Positions 24,581-35,974 of a stretch of DNA of 64,000 nt are shown here, in pieces. The position numbers were made by a program, and so were the translations under genes. Below the pieces are notes generated by a model, which saw only the letters and a program-made list of their open reading frames with translations, was not told the origin of the DNA and did not search any database. Source of the DNA: Membranipora membranacea (Eukaryota > Bryozoa > Gymnolaemata > Cheilostomatida > Membraniporidae); the NCBI GenBank assembly GCA_914767715.1, contig OU612067.1, positions 12,841,001-12,905,000 on the forward strand, written 5' to 3'. The first letter of the stretch is position 1, and each line of letters opens with the position of its first letter.

Positions 24581-24667
24581 GGCCCACTGAATAGCTCAGT
24601 GTGTAGAACGTCTGCCTATTAATCACTGTTTATAAGATTGTTGTGGGTTCGAATCCCATCGAGGTCA
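24581..24667 (+). repeat. tRNA-derived (SINE-like) segment inside the MITE
   Basis: It contains an A-box-like TAGCTCAGTGTGTAGAACG (24592-24610) and a perfect B box GGTTCGAATCC (24646-24656). The start ggcccac does not pair with the end atcgaggtca, and the arms are irregular, so it is not a functional tRNA gene. The minus-strand reading DLDGIRTHN is a usual by-product of such tRNA-like sequences. Confidence 0.65.
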
Positions 24668-24821
24668 GTTTTTTTTTCAAATAAATGCTTTATAACTGGA
24701 GCATTTTTACCGTAATCTTCTACTGCTATTGAGTTGTTTTCTGAAAGTACCCAACAGCTCAGTGAGCTATTGAAATACCTCTCTGCTTGCACTATTTTGC
24801 TACCGAAATGCAAAGATTTCC

Positions 24822-24899
24822 GTGTGGGAGGGCGCTTAAGCGCCCCTCCCACACCCTCCCCGCCACGCCTACGGCGTGTGGATCGGGCTGTGCCCGATC
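24822..24899. repeat. Three consecutive hairpins in the MITE
   Basis: Palindromes at 24822-24854 (gtgtgggaggg.gcgctta...), 24863-24881 (ccacgcctacggcgtgtgg) and 24881-24899 (gatcgggctgtgcccgatc) follow each other almost without gaps. They are GC-rich in an AT-rich region. Confidence 0.75.
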
Positions 24900-27144
24900 A
24901 TTATGCTCATCTCTAAAAAGTCAGTGAGTGAAATTTTTTAGAATATACGCCCCTGGCCCTTCAGGTGAGCAAAGTTTCCACATTTCAAATCTGCATCTGG
25001 TTTCCATACATACCTGACAGATCTAGACAAGATCACACATGATCCAATTTGCCTTCAATTAGTGTTTTGAGCTACCACTACCTCCTGCACACAATAAAAT
25101 GGGAACAGCTGGAAAATTTGTAGGATGTAAGAATTGGATTCAATCACTCGTATCCCAAGAAACCAAAAGAAAGTGAGCGAAGATAAGGCTTAAAAATTCA
25201 ACCATAATGTTGATGATTGTGAGACAAGAATGAATCGATATAATATGGTTGGAAGTGATGTTCTGCACAACCCCAAATTTCTCTACGAAGCTTTGTGCAG
25301 ATATAATGGTGATATCTTCCCACTGTTTTTACACAGATTGTGCCTCAGATGAAGGAAACAACCAATTACTGGATCTAATTGAACTTGCTGGTGATGGTCA
25401 TCTATGTGACGTGTGAGTATGTAATGTGTTCTCTATATTCCTAGCATAGCAAGAGTTTCCTCATGTCACAATGACCATGGCACATTCATGCTTCGATGTG
25501 TGGGTAGTAGATATCGGTATGGAGCATCAAACTTCTGTATCTACCTGCACATTTTGCACAATTTGGATATTTTTAAATGACAACAATGAAGCATTACGTA
25601 TAAGTTGTTTTGACAAGATAGAGATGACTATTTTATTTATAGAGAAATACTAAACGTAAATTTCTATTGTAGAGCCGAAGCATTAGTTCTTGACTTCTCA
25701 ACAAACTGTGAGCTAAGTGGGAATATTGCTGATGACGCGGATGCTGCCTTTGCTGCACAGGGAAAATTCCAGAAGAGCTGTTCTGTTGCTACACCATCCA
25801 TAAAAAGAAGTATGCCAATATTATCTCTCTGTTTTGCTTAAACTTATAAATTGGGTCCCTATTTCTACAAATTTTTTCCTCATTTTGTTATTAAAAGAAT
25901 TTTAGTCACTAATCCCTGAAAGCTCAGAGAACAAGGTGTGTCACAACGTTGGTTGCCTACCCGGACCATTGAATAATGCTGTGTATAGCGCGTATGACTT
26001 ATAAGTTACTGACTTATTTGGTGGATTTATAAATAGGCACTTTGAAACTGACTTTCATTCTGCCCATTGGCCACCCAAAACCCTTGCTGGCCAGGTCTGA
26101 CGTTAGATAAGCCAATCAAAGTGTTGATTCTGTCGCGTTAATGTTATATGACAGTTATTGAGTTTATCAACAAGAGAAGATAATTCAGTGGACTTTGGGC
26201 TCTCTCTCTCTTTTTTAGACTGCAACTTTGTCAGAAGTGTTACAGACTAAAGGCAAAGTCTTTTGATGTGGACTGCTGGGCTCAAAGTGAAAGGTAACTT
26301 ATTCCAATACAAAAGTCACTATGTCCTTTACTGAACTTCAATACATAGATTATAAACCAATCTTTTCACCTTTAATCCATGGATACACTCTTTATTGAAT
26401 GATAGTCTAGGTTTAAAGAGATTATCCACCATCAAGATGTTGCTTTTCATGTGCTTGACATTATTTCAGAAATTTTCTTTAAACTGTATTAGAAAACTTG
26501 GACAGAGAGGATGTGCTTTGGCTGACAGACTACAAACTTATTACCAGTCATCCTGCCCTGCTCCTACCAAACATCGCAACCCCATCGGATACTCCTACAA
26601 AAGGTTCGTCATCCCTTGCTAGTTCTCTCTGTGTTTTTCAGATACTAAGCAGGGAAATGGGCCTGCAATTTGAGCCCTAGAGGAGGTAATATGGGCCATA
26701 GCTTAGTGTAACTATTTTGTTGGAGTAAATTTTACACATTTTTGTACTAGCTACACTGCAGAATGTAAATCTATTATTGATTAAAAACAGTCATCCACGG
26801 CTCCACCCGTTTTAGAATTTTAGTGTTTAGACTTTTCCAATCTGAACACATGCAACACCTGGCCCATCTGTGTTGTGTCCTTTTCCAGGAAACACTATCT
26901 CGGTTTGAGGAGAAATCGCAGCAGTAGATTTAAACTGAGATCACCGACGAGAAGATCATACTTTCCACATAACTACATGCGCTCTTCACGCAGATGGTAA
27001 AGGTTGTGGATAACGACGGGCATAAGAACTCAACACTAAAGACTCCATGTTCACCATGCATGTTACTATTCAGTATTACATGTTATATTACGCTATTGTT
27101 GTGAAGGTTTACTTGAGCTCTTGATGTTGATTAAGTCTTCCGAG

Positions 27145-27150
27145 AATAAA
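27145..27150 (+). terminator. Polyadenylation signal after P1
   Basis: AATAAA lies 145 nt after the P1 exon 10 stop, in gagAATAAAttcttattac; the same sequence follows P2 at 36361-36366. Confidence 0.6.
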
Positions 27151-27612
27151 TTCTTATTACATCGCAGTGTACAGATTCTGATATCTCAGGTCTTCTGACA
27201 CGTCCTGTAATATAGATAATATATAAATAACTAATACTCATTACAAAATGGCATATGTTGTGATCCACCACACACAACTGTCTATTAAGTTCAATTGAAA
27301 ATTAAATGCCGAATCTATAAAACAGCTTTCATCAGTCTGCTTTTATCTTCAAGTCACCAAATCGAAGGAGATCTGTCAGCAAATAAAAAGAAAATTTGGT
27401 AAGAGGGTATGGTATCCAGGGAAGTGACTGAAGAATTTACCTATAGATACATACATTAACCATAAAAAAATTCTGAACAGCTACATTCCTACTGTGCTGT
27501 AATCTATAGCATATACGTCTATAAACTATGAAGGGGAACTGGCAACAAATATTGGGTGAATAAGTGGAGCAACATAGTCTAGTGACCAATTGATTTACCT
27601 ATGGATACATAC

Positions 27613-27664
27613 CTTGTTGAGCTGAGACAACAGATGCAATCGCTAGTATGAGAATAGTTTGCAT
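27613..27664 (-). pseudogene. Signal-exon remnant M4 of the cysteine-rich family
   Basis: This minus-strand exon 1 reads MQTILILAIASVVSA-QQ and ends G|GTATGT (GT at 27612-27611). The upstream ATG of M1 and M2 is mutated, so the inner ATG (27664-27662) is the start. Downstream, the intron matches M1 intron 1 (blocks at about 27330-27590). Only the first ~20 nt of exon 2 survive, at about 27213-27195 (ACAG|GACGTGTCAG), before the copy runs into the tail of P1. It is a broken copy. Confidence 0.7.
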
Positions 27665-28351
27665 TTTTGAGTTACTAATCTCTACACTGTCAAATCAGGT
27701 TTTTATTGACTGAGAAGCAGCCAACAAAATAAAGTTTCTGCTTTTGGGCAGAGATAGCAGGAGTATTATGTCATACTACTCACTGGCCCATATTGGAGTC
27801 ATAAGTTGTTCAAGCTGTCTTTAAACTGTCCTTACAGTCTTTACATAAGTTAGGGAATAATAGATGGTTAGTTGTATTGCTCTGACAGACAGGGTGTTGA
27901 TCAAGGACTATTACAACAGTCCTCACTATGATAATTGGGGAGAGACAAATCAGTCTTGGGTGATACAGCCTAAATAGACAATCTGTACGGGAAATATAAT
28001 ACAGATTCACAATTCTAAATCATGCGACAACCAATTTGCCTTTGGCTGAAGTTGTTACGTGTTATGACAAAATGCTCAGGTGCAAATGTAGCAAAATTAT
28101 AGCCTAAGGAAAGTTAATGGTTGTGATACCCTCCAATTATAGTGCAAATGAAGAAGCATTCTAGACCAGTTACATAACAAATGATATAATTATAGCCTCT
28201 CTGTCGGAACAACACAACTAAAATGAAACTGAAATCTTAATCAGCCAGTTTCATGATAATCTTGATATATGAATATATCTCCATACAGTGCGCAAACCTC
28301 AATTTGTTGGTTGCTTCTCAGTGGGTAACAACCTACATTTGCAGTATAGAG
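27665..28351 (+). promoter_or_regulatory. Divergent upstream region of M4 and P2, with ISRE-like motif
   Basis: The M4 side (27665-28090) matches flanks of the other minus copies. The P2 side (28080-28351) matches the P1 promoter and repeats AAAATGAAACTGAAATC about 120 bp before the P2 start codon. It is probably the P2 promoter; no TATA box is certain (tatatgaatatatctcc at about 28264-28280 is a candidate). Confidence 0.4.
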
Positions 28352-31300
28352 ATGATTTACTCAACAATACAGCTATTCTCTCTGCTTGTGGTGGTATCTG
28401 TGGTTGCGGCCCGACAAAGTATGTATCAACGAGTTAGAAAGTAAAACAATAGGTCACTACCTTGGACTATGGCGGTGTCCCAGACTTCCCAAAATTGTTT
28501 GCTGATTGATCTCTATTAATTGGTATAATAATTACTTGCAGATTATTGCACGCTCAGAATAAATACCTTTTTTATAGATGTGGCATTCATTTTGTAGGTG
28601 GAGCTTCTATTTTATATATTATTGTGTACACGGTTGTGTGGTAGATCTAAACATATATATGTCAACCTTTTAATATTGAAGCAATAGGATGTGTCAGTGA
28701 CAACGCAGCTGTAACAGAGGATTCTCTGGAACTGGCTAACAATGGAAAATGCTCCGAGTAAGAAACAAACTTTGATTTTAAAATGATACAAAAATATTGA
28801 ATTAATACATGTATAGATATATATATATATATATGTATACAGATATATATATATATATATACGTATACAGATTTATATACGTATATACATGTAATATGCA
28901 TATCATTGGTAGATATTTTTGTTTCTTTGTAACAAACACAACACAAAGTTACTTTGATTTTGAATATTAAGATTATGAATAATTATTTGCTGTTTGCTTC
29001 TGACTAGCCATGAAAATGTATAAACCTCAAAAAAGATAACACCAAATTATCAAACCGTTATGATACATGAAATGAGGCACAATGAAATGAGAATTGGTGA
29101 GTTTAGTGGTTATTTTGTTTGCAGTGGTTTAGAACTGGTCATTCAGTACCTTCTAAACTGTGAGAGCAGTGGTGACAGGTCTGTGGATCTAGGAAACATT
29201 TTTGCTCTCCTCAAAGTATTCTTCAATACATGCTCGCTTGAAACCACTTCTCCTAGCTTTGGCCCAGGTATGACATCTGATTATTATCAAAAGGTTTTGT
29301 TATGTTAGTGATAAAAAATGCACCCTATTATGGCACTTGTTGTCAGAATTGTTTCAAGCAAAAAAGATGCTCATAAGGCCACCCAGAAGTAGAATATCTG
29401 TATCAATTATTTTCAGCAATATTCATAATTTACACACAACTATATCAATCTGTTTGCATCTACCATCTCATCTAGATCAAGCATCATGTCAAGCAAATGT
29501 TTTTTTACAGTGACATCTCTTGTTCATTCACAGATGAAATAATACTTTTGCAATATTACATGAAAATCAAACTTTATTTAAAGGTTGATCATTATTATTT
29601 ATTATCATGCATTGTCATTCATTGTCTTTCCTTGTCAAATAGTGTCATTCGTTGTCATTTATTGTCATTTGTTGTCATTGATTGTCATCGATGTTATTTA
29701 TCATTTATGGTATAATTATGATTCATTGGTTATAATGTATGATATAACACATTTGGAATTCAGTTCACTGTAAAAAACTATCTTGCAGTTACCAGGCCGA
29801 AAAGCGTGATCTGCTCCAATATCAATATATTATTATATAAAGACAATGGCAAATTCATAGTCCCATATTTCAACTCACTCTATTGTGAGATAACTCCTGA
29901 CCACAAATTCAATGCTCTTCTTGCTCTGATTATAGATGATGGAAAGAGTGCCTTCCATAAGGGAGGTTATTCTCGTTCTCTGAATTATGATGTCACAATG
30001 AAGAGGATGTCTAATAAAAGAAACAACCACTTAAAGGGAGGGACTCTTTCCAGCATCAATAGCACATAGCAAGGAGAGCATCGAGTTTTTTACCATGCAA
30101 ATCTGAAATAACCTTATTTTAAAAACTGCCTGGCTATAACATGCATTGGTCTTTGAGTAGTCTTTAAGTATACCATAACATATTCAATTTACTAATTGCA
30201 GAGTGTTTTGATTTGATCAATTGTATACCAGAAGATGGCTGCGGTACTGAGAAGTAAGTTTTCCACTACACATCCTCCCTCATGGCGTCGATATCAATAC
30301 TGAAATGTGAAATGTTTTGAGCTTTTTCATTATGCAATAGTGGCTGTTGGAAGTTAATGAGTGATCGATTGCGAGCACGATGGAAACTTGCGAAGTTTGC
30401 TGAGTATTCTCAAACAGTGTCTACGGGTTAAGTCAAAGTGACTTCAAATTGTCTACTAATATAAACAGCCCAAAATCTACCCTTTTTTAGCCTTGAAATC
30501 TTCAGTATTGTATTGTTTTCAACCCTTGAAAAAACAGAGGTCAATCCAATAATAACATCAGCTGTAATTGTTCTTATAAGAATTTGTATCAACCTGTATG
30601 GAGTATTAGTATTGATGTACTGGGGCACTTAATTGTGGGTCACCTAACTGTAGTGTACAGGGAGAACAAGGAGTTGTCTTCCACTATACCACAATGAGTT
30701 GTCTGCAACTGCAAACACTCCAACAACGAATCAGATTGCATGAAGATACCAACCTTTTATTATTTCGTTCTTTTATGTTCATGCTTTGATCTAACAAAAC
30801 TGAGAGCAAATTGGCGCAGATATTGCGGCCTCGCCATTAAGGCATTAACATTTCGCCGCCCATGCCTCGGGATGGGCGAGTGATATGACATCAGATTTTA
30901 ATCAACCTTTTAATTTTAACAAGTTGTGATTTGTGGTTTTTCAATCGATCAAATATACACATATTATTAACGCATCACAAACTGACAATTATACACTAGC
31001 AAACTTTAATTGTGCAGCAGCATTTAATGTAATCATTCTTTTGCTGTCCACGGTTAGGGTTTTTATAATATATCTTAATTGCAATCGATTTCCCCCTCAT
31101 CAGTGTCCCCCTCACCCACCCACCAACCATGACAGCGCGCCCAGGCTATATGTTAGCAATGTGGAGCTGATTAATCTGTCATAATTTATTTGAATTTTGA
31201 ATTGTTTTCTTCCAGTTCATTGCTGTATAGCGCCCTGCAATGCTACATAGAATATTCCCTAGCTGGATGCTCGCCAGCAAGGTCGATAGTTAAGAAACTT

Positions 31301-34300
31301 ACTAAACTGGCTACTGAGTCCTGCCCTCCAGGTAAGAAGCATTTCCTTAATGCACCATTTCCACAATGCACCATTTCCACAATGCACCATTTCCACAATG
31401 CACCATTTCCACAATGCACCATTTCCAGAATGGCAAGGTTTCAACAATGCAACATTTCCACAATGCACCATTTCCACAGTGCATCATTCCCACAGTGCAC
31501 GATTTCCATATTGCACCAGTGTAAATATAACTGAAAGATCGAAACAAGATCATGTTAACAATGGAATTACAATCATAAAATTAATATTTATGGTTGCAAC
31601 TTATTTTCTGCTCAACACCAAACTTAGGTATCAAGTTGTGCTGGTATATGCGTCTGTATTATAAATTGCCAATTGACTTGTGGGTTATCATTTTATTTTG
31701 AAGTCGTAACCTATACAAAATAATAATGTAACGACAAAAAACAGGACAAGACGAAGTGGTTTAACATGTGGTATGCAATGAAGCTAAACATAAAATTAAA
31801 TCATCATCAGAATTGGAAACAAGACAAAAACAATTAACATAGTGCGCTAATTACAAAATAAATTTAAACTCTTAAAATTATTGATAGGAGTGGACGTTGA
31901 ATTAACCAGCAAAGAACATTACTCCTCCAAGCAGATAACTGACAGCGCTAAAAAGGATATGGATATTATAATAGAACATTTGGCTTGATGATAATAGCGA
32001 ATATGGAAGGCTTGACATGATACTATGCTGAAAAATTTAAGATACAATCATAGCAATCATTAAAAGTCTACACAAACAATTTGTTACATTTAAGAACGCA
32101 TCAGATTAATCTTATTCAATTGAAAAATTGAACTTACATAGCGTAGAGTTCTATCAGGTTCCTGACTTGGAGCTGAGTTGAAATTCAAAAGAATACAAAT
32201 ACAAGAAATTTACTGGCGGCCAGAGATAAACAGCTTAGAGAAATAGCTGGCTGCTTTGGCTATGTTTATAATATTGGTTATAATAAGGTCAAATAATAAT
32301 TATGCTAATTACCTTAATTAACTGGTCTTTTAAATTTCTTATTGCATCAAAAAATATTTATAAGTAAAAATGTCCATCCCAAAACACAAGTTATATGCAG
32401 ATATAAAGCGATAACCTCTCATTGTTTTTACACAGACTGTGCCTCAGAAGAAGGAAATGCTCAATTACTGGATCTGATTGAACTTGCCGGCAATAGTGGA
32501 CTATGTGACATGTGAGTATGTGACATGTGAGTATGTGACATGTGAGTATGTGACATGTGAGTATGTGACATGTGAGTATGTGACATGTGAGTATGTGACA
32601 TGTGAGTATGTGACATGTGAGTATGTGACATGTGAGTATGTGACATGTGAGTATGTGACATGTGAGTATGTGACATGTGAGTATGTGACATGTGAGTATG
32701 TGACATGTGAGTATGTGACATGTGAGTATGTGACATGTGAGTATGTGACATGTGAGTATGTGACATGTGAGTATGTGACATGTGAGTATGTGACATGTGA
32801 GTATGTGACATGTGAGTATGTGACATGTGAGTATGTGACATGTGAGTATGTGACATGTGAGTATGTGACATGTGAGTATGTGACATGTGAGTATGAAATG
32901 TGTATTGGGTTCTCTCTCTTCCTACTATAACTATAACAGATTTTTTATCTTTGCTTAATGAAAACCTTCTTGTTTGTTCGGAGCCAGGCATATACAAAAA
33001 AGAAATGCCATGACCAGGATCCTTTTTTGATACATAGTTTCATCTGTTTTGAACCAGGTTTATGATAAGTTATTCCTCATTGAAACGTGACCAACAGAGA
33101 CAGTCGGCGGTTAGCAGGTCAGGGCAGGAGCTCCCAAGGCTTCAAACTTGTGAAGTTTCTTATTTATTATTAATCAAAAATTGCCCCCACCCAGTCAGGT
33201 CTACTACCACTATTGTTTCCTCAGCGGGGTAAAGAAGTGGACGTTCAGGAGAGGTCAAGTTAAGTCAAATATAAATAACGCCAACTTCACACGGCAACGG
33301 CACATGGTTGGTTGGTTGGTTTATTTTGTCACAAACATTAGGTATGCTGCGAGATTGAGTGTTTATACTGTTACATGAGTAGGGAATACCAAAAAGAAAC
33401 ATAAACAAAATGAGTAAAGTAAAGTCTGACTTCTAGTGGATTAAAAAATATCTTGCAATATCAAAATCAAGTGTCTGAGGAATCAGTCTTTACCCCAGGC
33501 AGTTCTGTATTTAAGGCTGCGATATCTGCCTGAGGGTAGTTTCTCAAGAAAATTGTTTAAAAAATGTTCGTCATCATGTATTATCTGCAGGGCCGGGTTC
33601 TTTGTACGTTTCGATATGACTGAATCTAGGTCCCCAATATCAAGACCTAGTCTGTCGCCTTGCTTAAAAAACTTTCTCAGAGCTTTCTTGCCCTGTGAAT
33701 AAATACTAGTGAACAAAATAGGTAGGCAGTAGGTTAGAATGGATACAATAAAACTTTTAAATAACACGCAGGCTAAAGGCTTTGTACTCTGATAATTGAA
33801 GGTTCTGATGACAAACATTCTCTGATTTGCTTTGGATACAACTTTATTGACATGATCTTCGAAACGTAATTTGTTATCAAAGAGAACTCCCAAATATTTA
33901 ACATTGTCACAAAAATCTATTTTTACACCATTTAATTCTAGAGTAGGACTGTCAGGTTTATCTCTCTTAGTGGAGAAAAAGCATCTCTTGGGTTTTAGAA
34001 GGATTCAGTAACAAGTCGAGTTCTTTGCATAGACCAGAGATTCTATTGATCTCATTAAAATAATTAGACAAGTCATTATTATCAGAGATGCAACCAACAA
34101 TACAAGTGTCATCAGCATATTTTAAAATAGTTATATTGCTCTGTTCTGACCTAATCCTATTTGTATACACTGGACCCTGGGATGTTCCTGTGTTGGTGGT
34201 GATTGATGTTGAGATAATATTGTTTACTATTGTTCTTTGTGTTCATACCAGCACCTCAGCTTGAAAACCACAACCTACAGACAAAGAGTCACCACCGTTT

Positions 34301-35713
34301 ACGAATGACAGGGTATCTTAAAACCATGAAGTTGAAATAACAGTCTGAGTTTTTGGATGTAAAAGGTAGAACATCACAATTAGAATTTAGTTGATAGTTG
34401 TCAGTTGATATTTAGGAGTGAACTGTTCTACCTCTCTCAACCAAAAACTCACACTGAAAGGTTAGTTTCTTTGCATACATGATCAAGCATTATGTCTTGT
34501 TAAAGTCTAGTTTCTAAACAAATAGAATTGAAGTTCATAGTAGACAATATTCTGTGTAGTTAATCTAATGGTCACTTCGGTGGGTCAATAGTATAGGCAT
34601 TCCTCTTGCCCCGGCAGCATACTCCTAATTCGTACCTTATACTACCGTAGCAAGAGTTTTCTCATTTCACAATGACCATGGCAAGTTCATGCTTTGATGT
34701 GTGAGAGTAGTAGCTATAGTTATGGATCATCAAAGTGACTGAGTCCTCTGCATCTATATGTATACATTTATATTGAGTATTTTCAAATGATATTAATGAA
34801 ACGTTATGTATAAAAAGTATGTTGTTTTGATAAGATAGAGATTACCAATTTATCTATGGAGCAATCTATTTGGTAGTGCCGAAGCGATAGTTCTTGACTT
34901 CTCTGCAAACTGTGTGCCAAGTGGTAATATACCTGATGATGCAGCTGCCGCCTTTGCCGCACAGGGAAAATTCCAGGAGAGCTGTTCACTTCTTAGACCT
35001 TCTATTGAACCAGGTATGAAAATGTGCTATTTATGGCAAGATTTTCTCTCTGATTGGTTGAAATTAGTACGATTGTTAACATTATTATTTTGATGCTTCC
35101 CTCATTTTTTCTATATGGAAATTTTAGTCATCAAACCCAAGAGGCCAGGTTTTCGCTTTTGCTTCTTGCTGGCCTGATGAAAGATGAGCCAATCAAATAG
35201 TTGACTGGTAACTTTTATGTTAGAGATCAACAGATTTGTTAAGCGACAAGAAAAGGTAATAATTGCACTTTGGCTCTCTCTCTTTTTTAGGCTGCAACTT
35301 TTATCAGAAGTGTTACAAACTGAAGGCAGATTCTTTCGATGTGAACTGCTGGGCTCAATGTCAAAGGTAACTTGTTTCAATACAAATGCCAACACTTAAA
35401 AGCTCAATTCCACACATTACCAACTGAAATGTTCCACCTTTTATACAACATATATAGCAATACATCACCGAGAAACTTTATTGAATGACACCTAGGTTTT
35501 ATAGAGATTATCAGTTATTGGCCAAAGAGTTGTTGCCTTTCATGTGCTTAAATTTTTTGCAGATATTCTTCAGGCTGTATTGGAAGACTTGGACAGAGAG
35601 GATGCGCATTAGCTGACAGACTACAATCATACTATCAGTCGTTCTGCCCTGCTCCTTCAAAACGCCGCAACCACACCGGGTATTCCTTCAAAAGATTTGT
35701 CATACCTCACTAG
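28352..35713 (+). CDS. Secreted two-module cysteine-rich protein, copy P2 (9 exons, 297 aa)
   Basis: Exons: 28352-28418, 28682-28757, 29125-29267, 30202-30253, 31216-31331, 32436-32511, 34877-35013, 35291-35366, 35563-35713. Phases are consistent and the frame is open to TAG at 35711-35713. The signal peptide is MIYSTIQLFSLLVVVSVVAA. Modules are exons 2-5 (LLNCESSGDRSVDLGNIF, QCYIEYSLAGC) and exons 6-9 (SANCVPSGNI, GCIGRLGQRGCALADRL), about 10 cysteines each. Oddities: the exon 6 donor ACAT|GTGAGT is repeated 26 times (32502-32891), and only the first keeps the frame because each extra unit adds ATG-TGA. At the end of exon 9 the donor seen in M1, M3 and P1 (AAAAG|GT) is AAAAG|AT, so translation should end VIPH and omit the Arg-rich exon 10, which survives as an orphan at 35975-36089. 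Function unknown; extracellular by signal peptide. Splicing efficiency is uncertain. Confidence 0.78.
28812..28880. repeat. (TA)n-rich microsatellite in P2 intron 2
   Basis: Runs of tatata are interrupted by tgtatacag repeats, at the same intron position as the P1 microsatellite. Confidence 0.8.
29590..29805. repeat. Solo arm and body of the fold-back element (P2 intron 3)
   Basis: Degenerate 10-mers (attgtcattt, about 29600-29690) are followed by the same body as in P1 intron 3 (gatgttatttatcatttatgg...agttaccaggc). The inverted second half is missing. Confidence 0.6.
31350..31520. repeat. 16-bp minisatellite in P2 intron 5
   Basis: About eleven copies of aatgcaccatttccac, the last ones diverged, lie a few bases after the exon 5 donor (31332). 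Because 16 is not a multiple of three, all six frames stay open for about 50 codons, which explains overlapping open frames on both strands. Confidence 0.9.
32502..32895. repeat. 15-bp minisatellite formed from an exon-intron junction (P2 exon 6 donor)
   Basis: Twenty-six identical units tatgtgacatgtgag plus a partial unit begin inside exon 6 and run into intron 6. Each unit contains the junction GACAT|GTGAGTATG with the next unit, a strong donor. The unexpanded form is seen once in P1 (25402-25420, gacgt|gtgagtatg) and once in M1 (11150-11131, minus strand). Open frames on both strands (YVTCE repeats, SHTHM repeats) are by-products of a period divisible by three. Confidence 0.97.
33305..34195 (-). 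mobile_element. 5'-truncated LINE with reverse-transcriptase remnant (CR1-like), in P2 intron 6
   Basis: On the minus strand, the RT palm motif ILKYADDTCIVG (in the frame 34170-33967) is followed, after a frame break, by YLGVLFDNKLRFEDHV...ILTYCLPILFTSIY and the C-terminal signature LPSGRYRSLKYRT (33893-33483). A partial PQGTSQGP-like stretch near 34190-34170 marks the 5' truncation. The 3' end is aataaaccaaccaacc (reverse of 33308-33330), a short-repeat tail as in CR1/L2-type LINEs. It is a dead insertion in the intron after the expanded donor. Confidence 0.85.
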
Positions 35714-35974
35714 GTCTCTCCATGTTTTTCAGATACTAAGCAGGGAAATGGGCCTGCAATTTGAGCCCTTGAGGAGGTAATATGGGCCTTAGCTTAGTGT
35801 AACTATTTTGGCAGACTATTACACATTTCTATACTAGCTACACTGCAAAATGTAGATCTATTACTGATTACGAGCAGTCATCAAGGCCTCACCCGTTAGA
35901 GAATGTAAGTGTTTACACTTATCCAATCTGTACACGAGCAATACCTTGCCTAATTGTGTTGCATCATTTCCCAG

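Larger units (their letters stand above)
24558..24955. mobile_element. hAT-type MITE inserted in exon 5 of P1
   Basis: The element starts CAGTGGCGTATATT and ends with the complement of CAGGGGCGTATATT, typical of hAT termini (CAGnGGCG). The 8-bp direct repeat GCCCTTCA is present on both sides (24550-24557 and 24956-24963), as expected for hAT. The 398-bp body has no transposase, but holds a tRNA-like segment (24581-24667) and three hairpins (24822-24899). The empty site would read CCTTCAG|GTGAGC, the exon 5 donor of the host gene, so the insertion separates the exon from its splice site. Confidence 0.88.
22095..27000 (+). pseudogene. Pseudogene copy P1 of the cysteine-rich family (10 exons, several lesions)
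   Basis: Exons: 22095-22146 (signal peptide MQFFLLLWIVSVVSA), 22392-22467, 22935-23077, 24071-24139, 24443-24557 plus G24964 (interrupted), 25337-25412, 25673-25809, 26219-26293, 26470-26603, 26889-27000. They match M1 and P2 closely. Lesions: the upstream ATG is ACG (the inner ATG is used); exon 4 is 69 nt instead of 67, a +2 shift that brings a stop early in exon 5; a 398-bp hAT-type MITE sits in exon 5 one base before the donor; exon 8 has a 1-nt deletion, giving a stop in GACTAA; exon 9 has a 2-nt insertion. Exon 10 is still open (RRNRSS...RRSYFPHN...RRW-TAA), and its upstream donor AAAAG|GTTCGT remains. A polyadenylation signal follows at 27145. The copy is dead as a full-length gene; only its first exons could give a short secreted product. 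Confidence 0.85.

Noticed and set aside
24581-24667. A functional tRNA gene
   Set aside because: A and B boxes are present, but the acceptor ends do not pair and the sequence lies within a MITE; a tRNA-derived repeat is the better reading.
31190-31664. Overlapping open frames on both strands (NAPFPQCTIS and similar)
   Set aside because: A 16-bp minisatellite in P2 intron 5 keeps several frames open; only exon 31216-31331 at its edge is real.
32502-32895. CRISPR-like appearance of the regular array
   Set aside because: There are no spacers; units are contiguous and identical, and the context is a eukaryotic intron.
32461-32997. Long open frames on both strands (repeated SHTHM on minus, YVTCE on plus)
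   Set aside because: They are produced by a 15-bp tandem repeat whose period is divisible by three; neither matches the spliced frame of gene P2.
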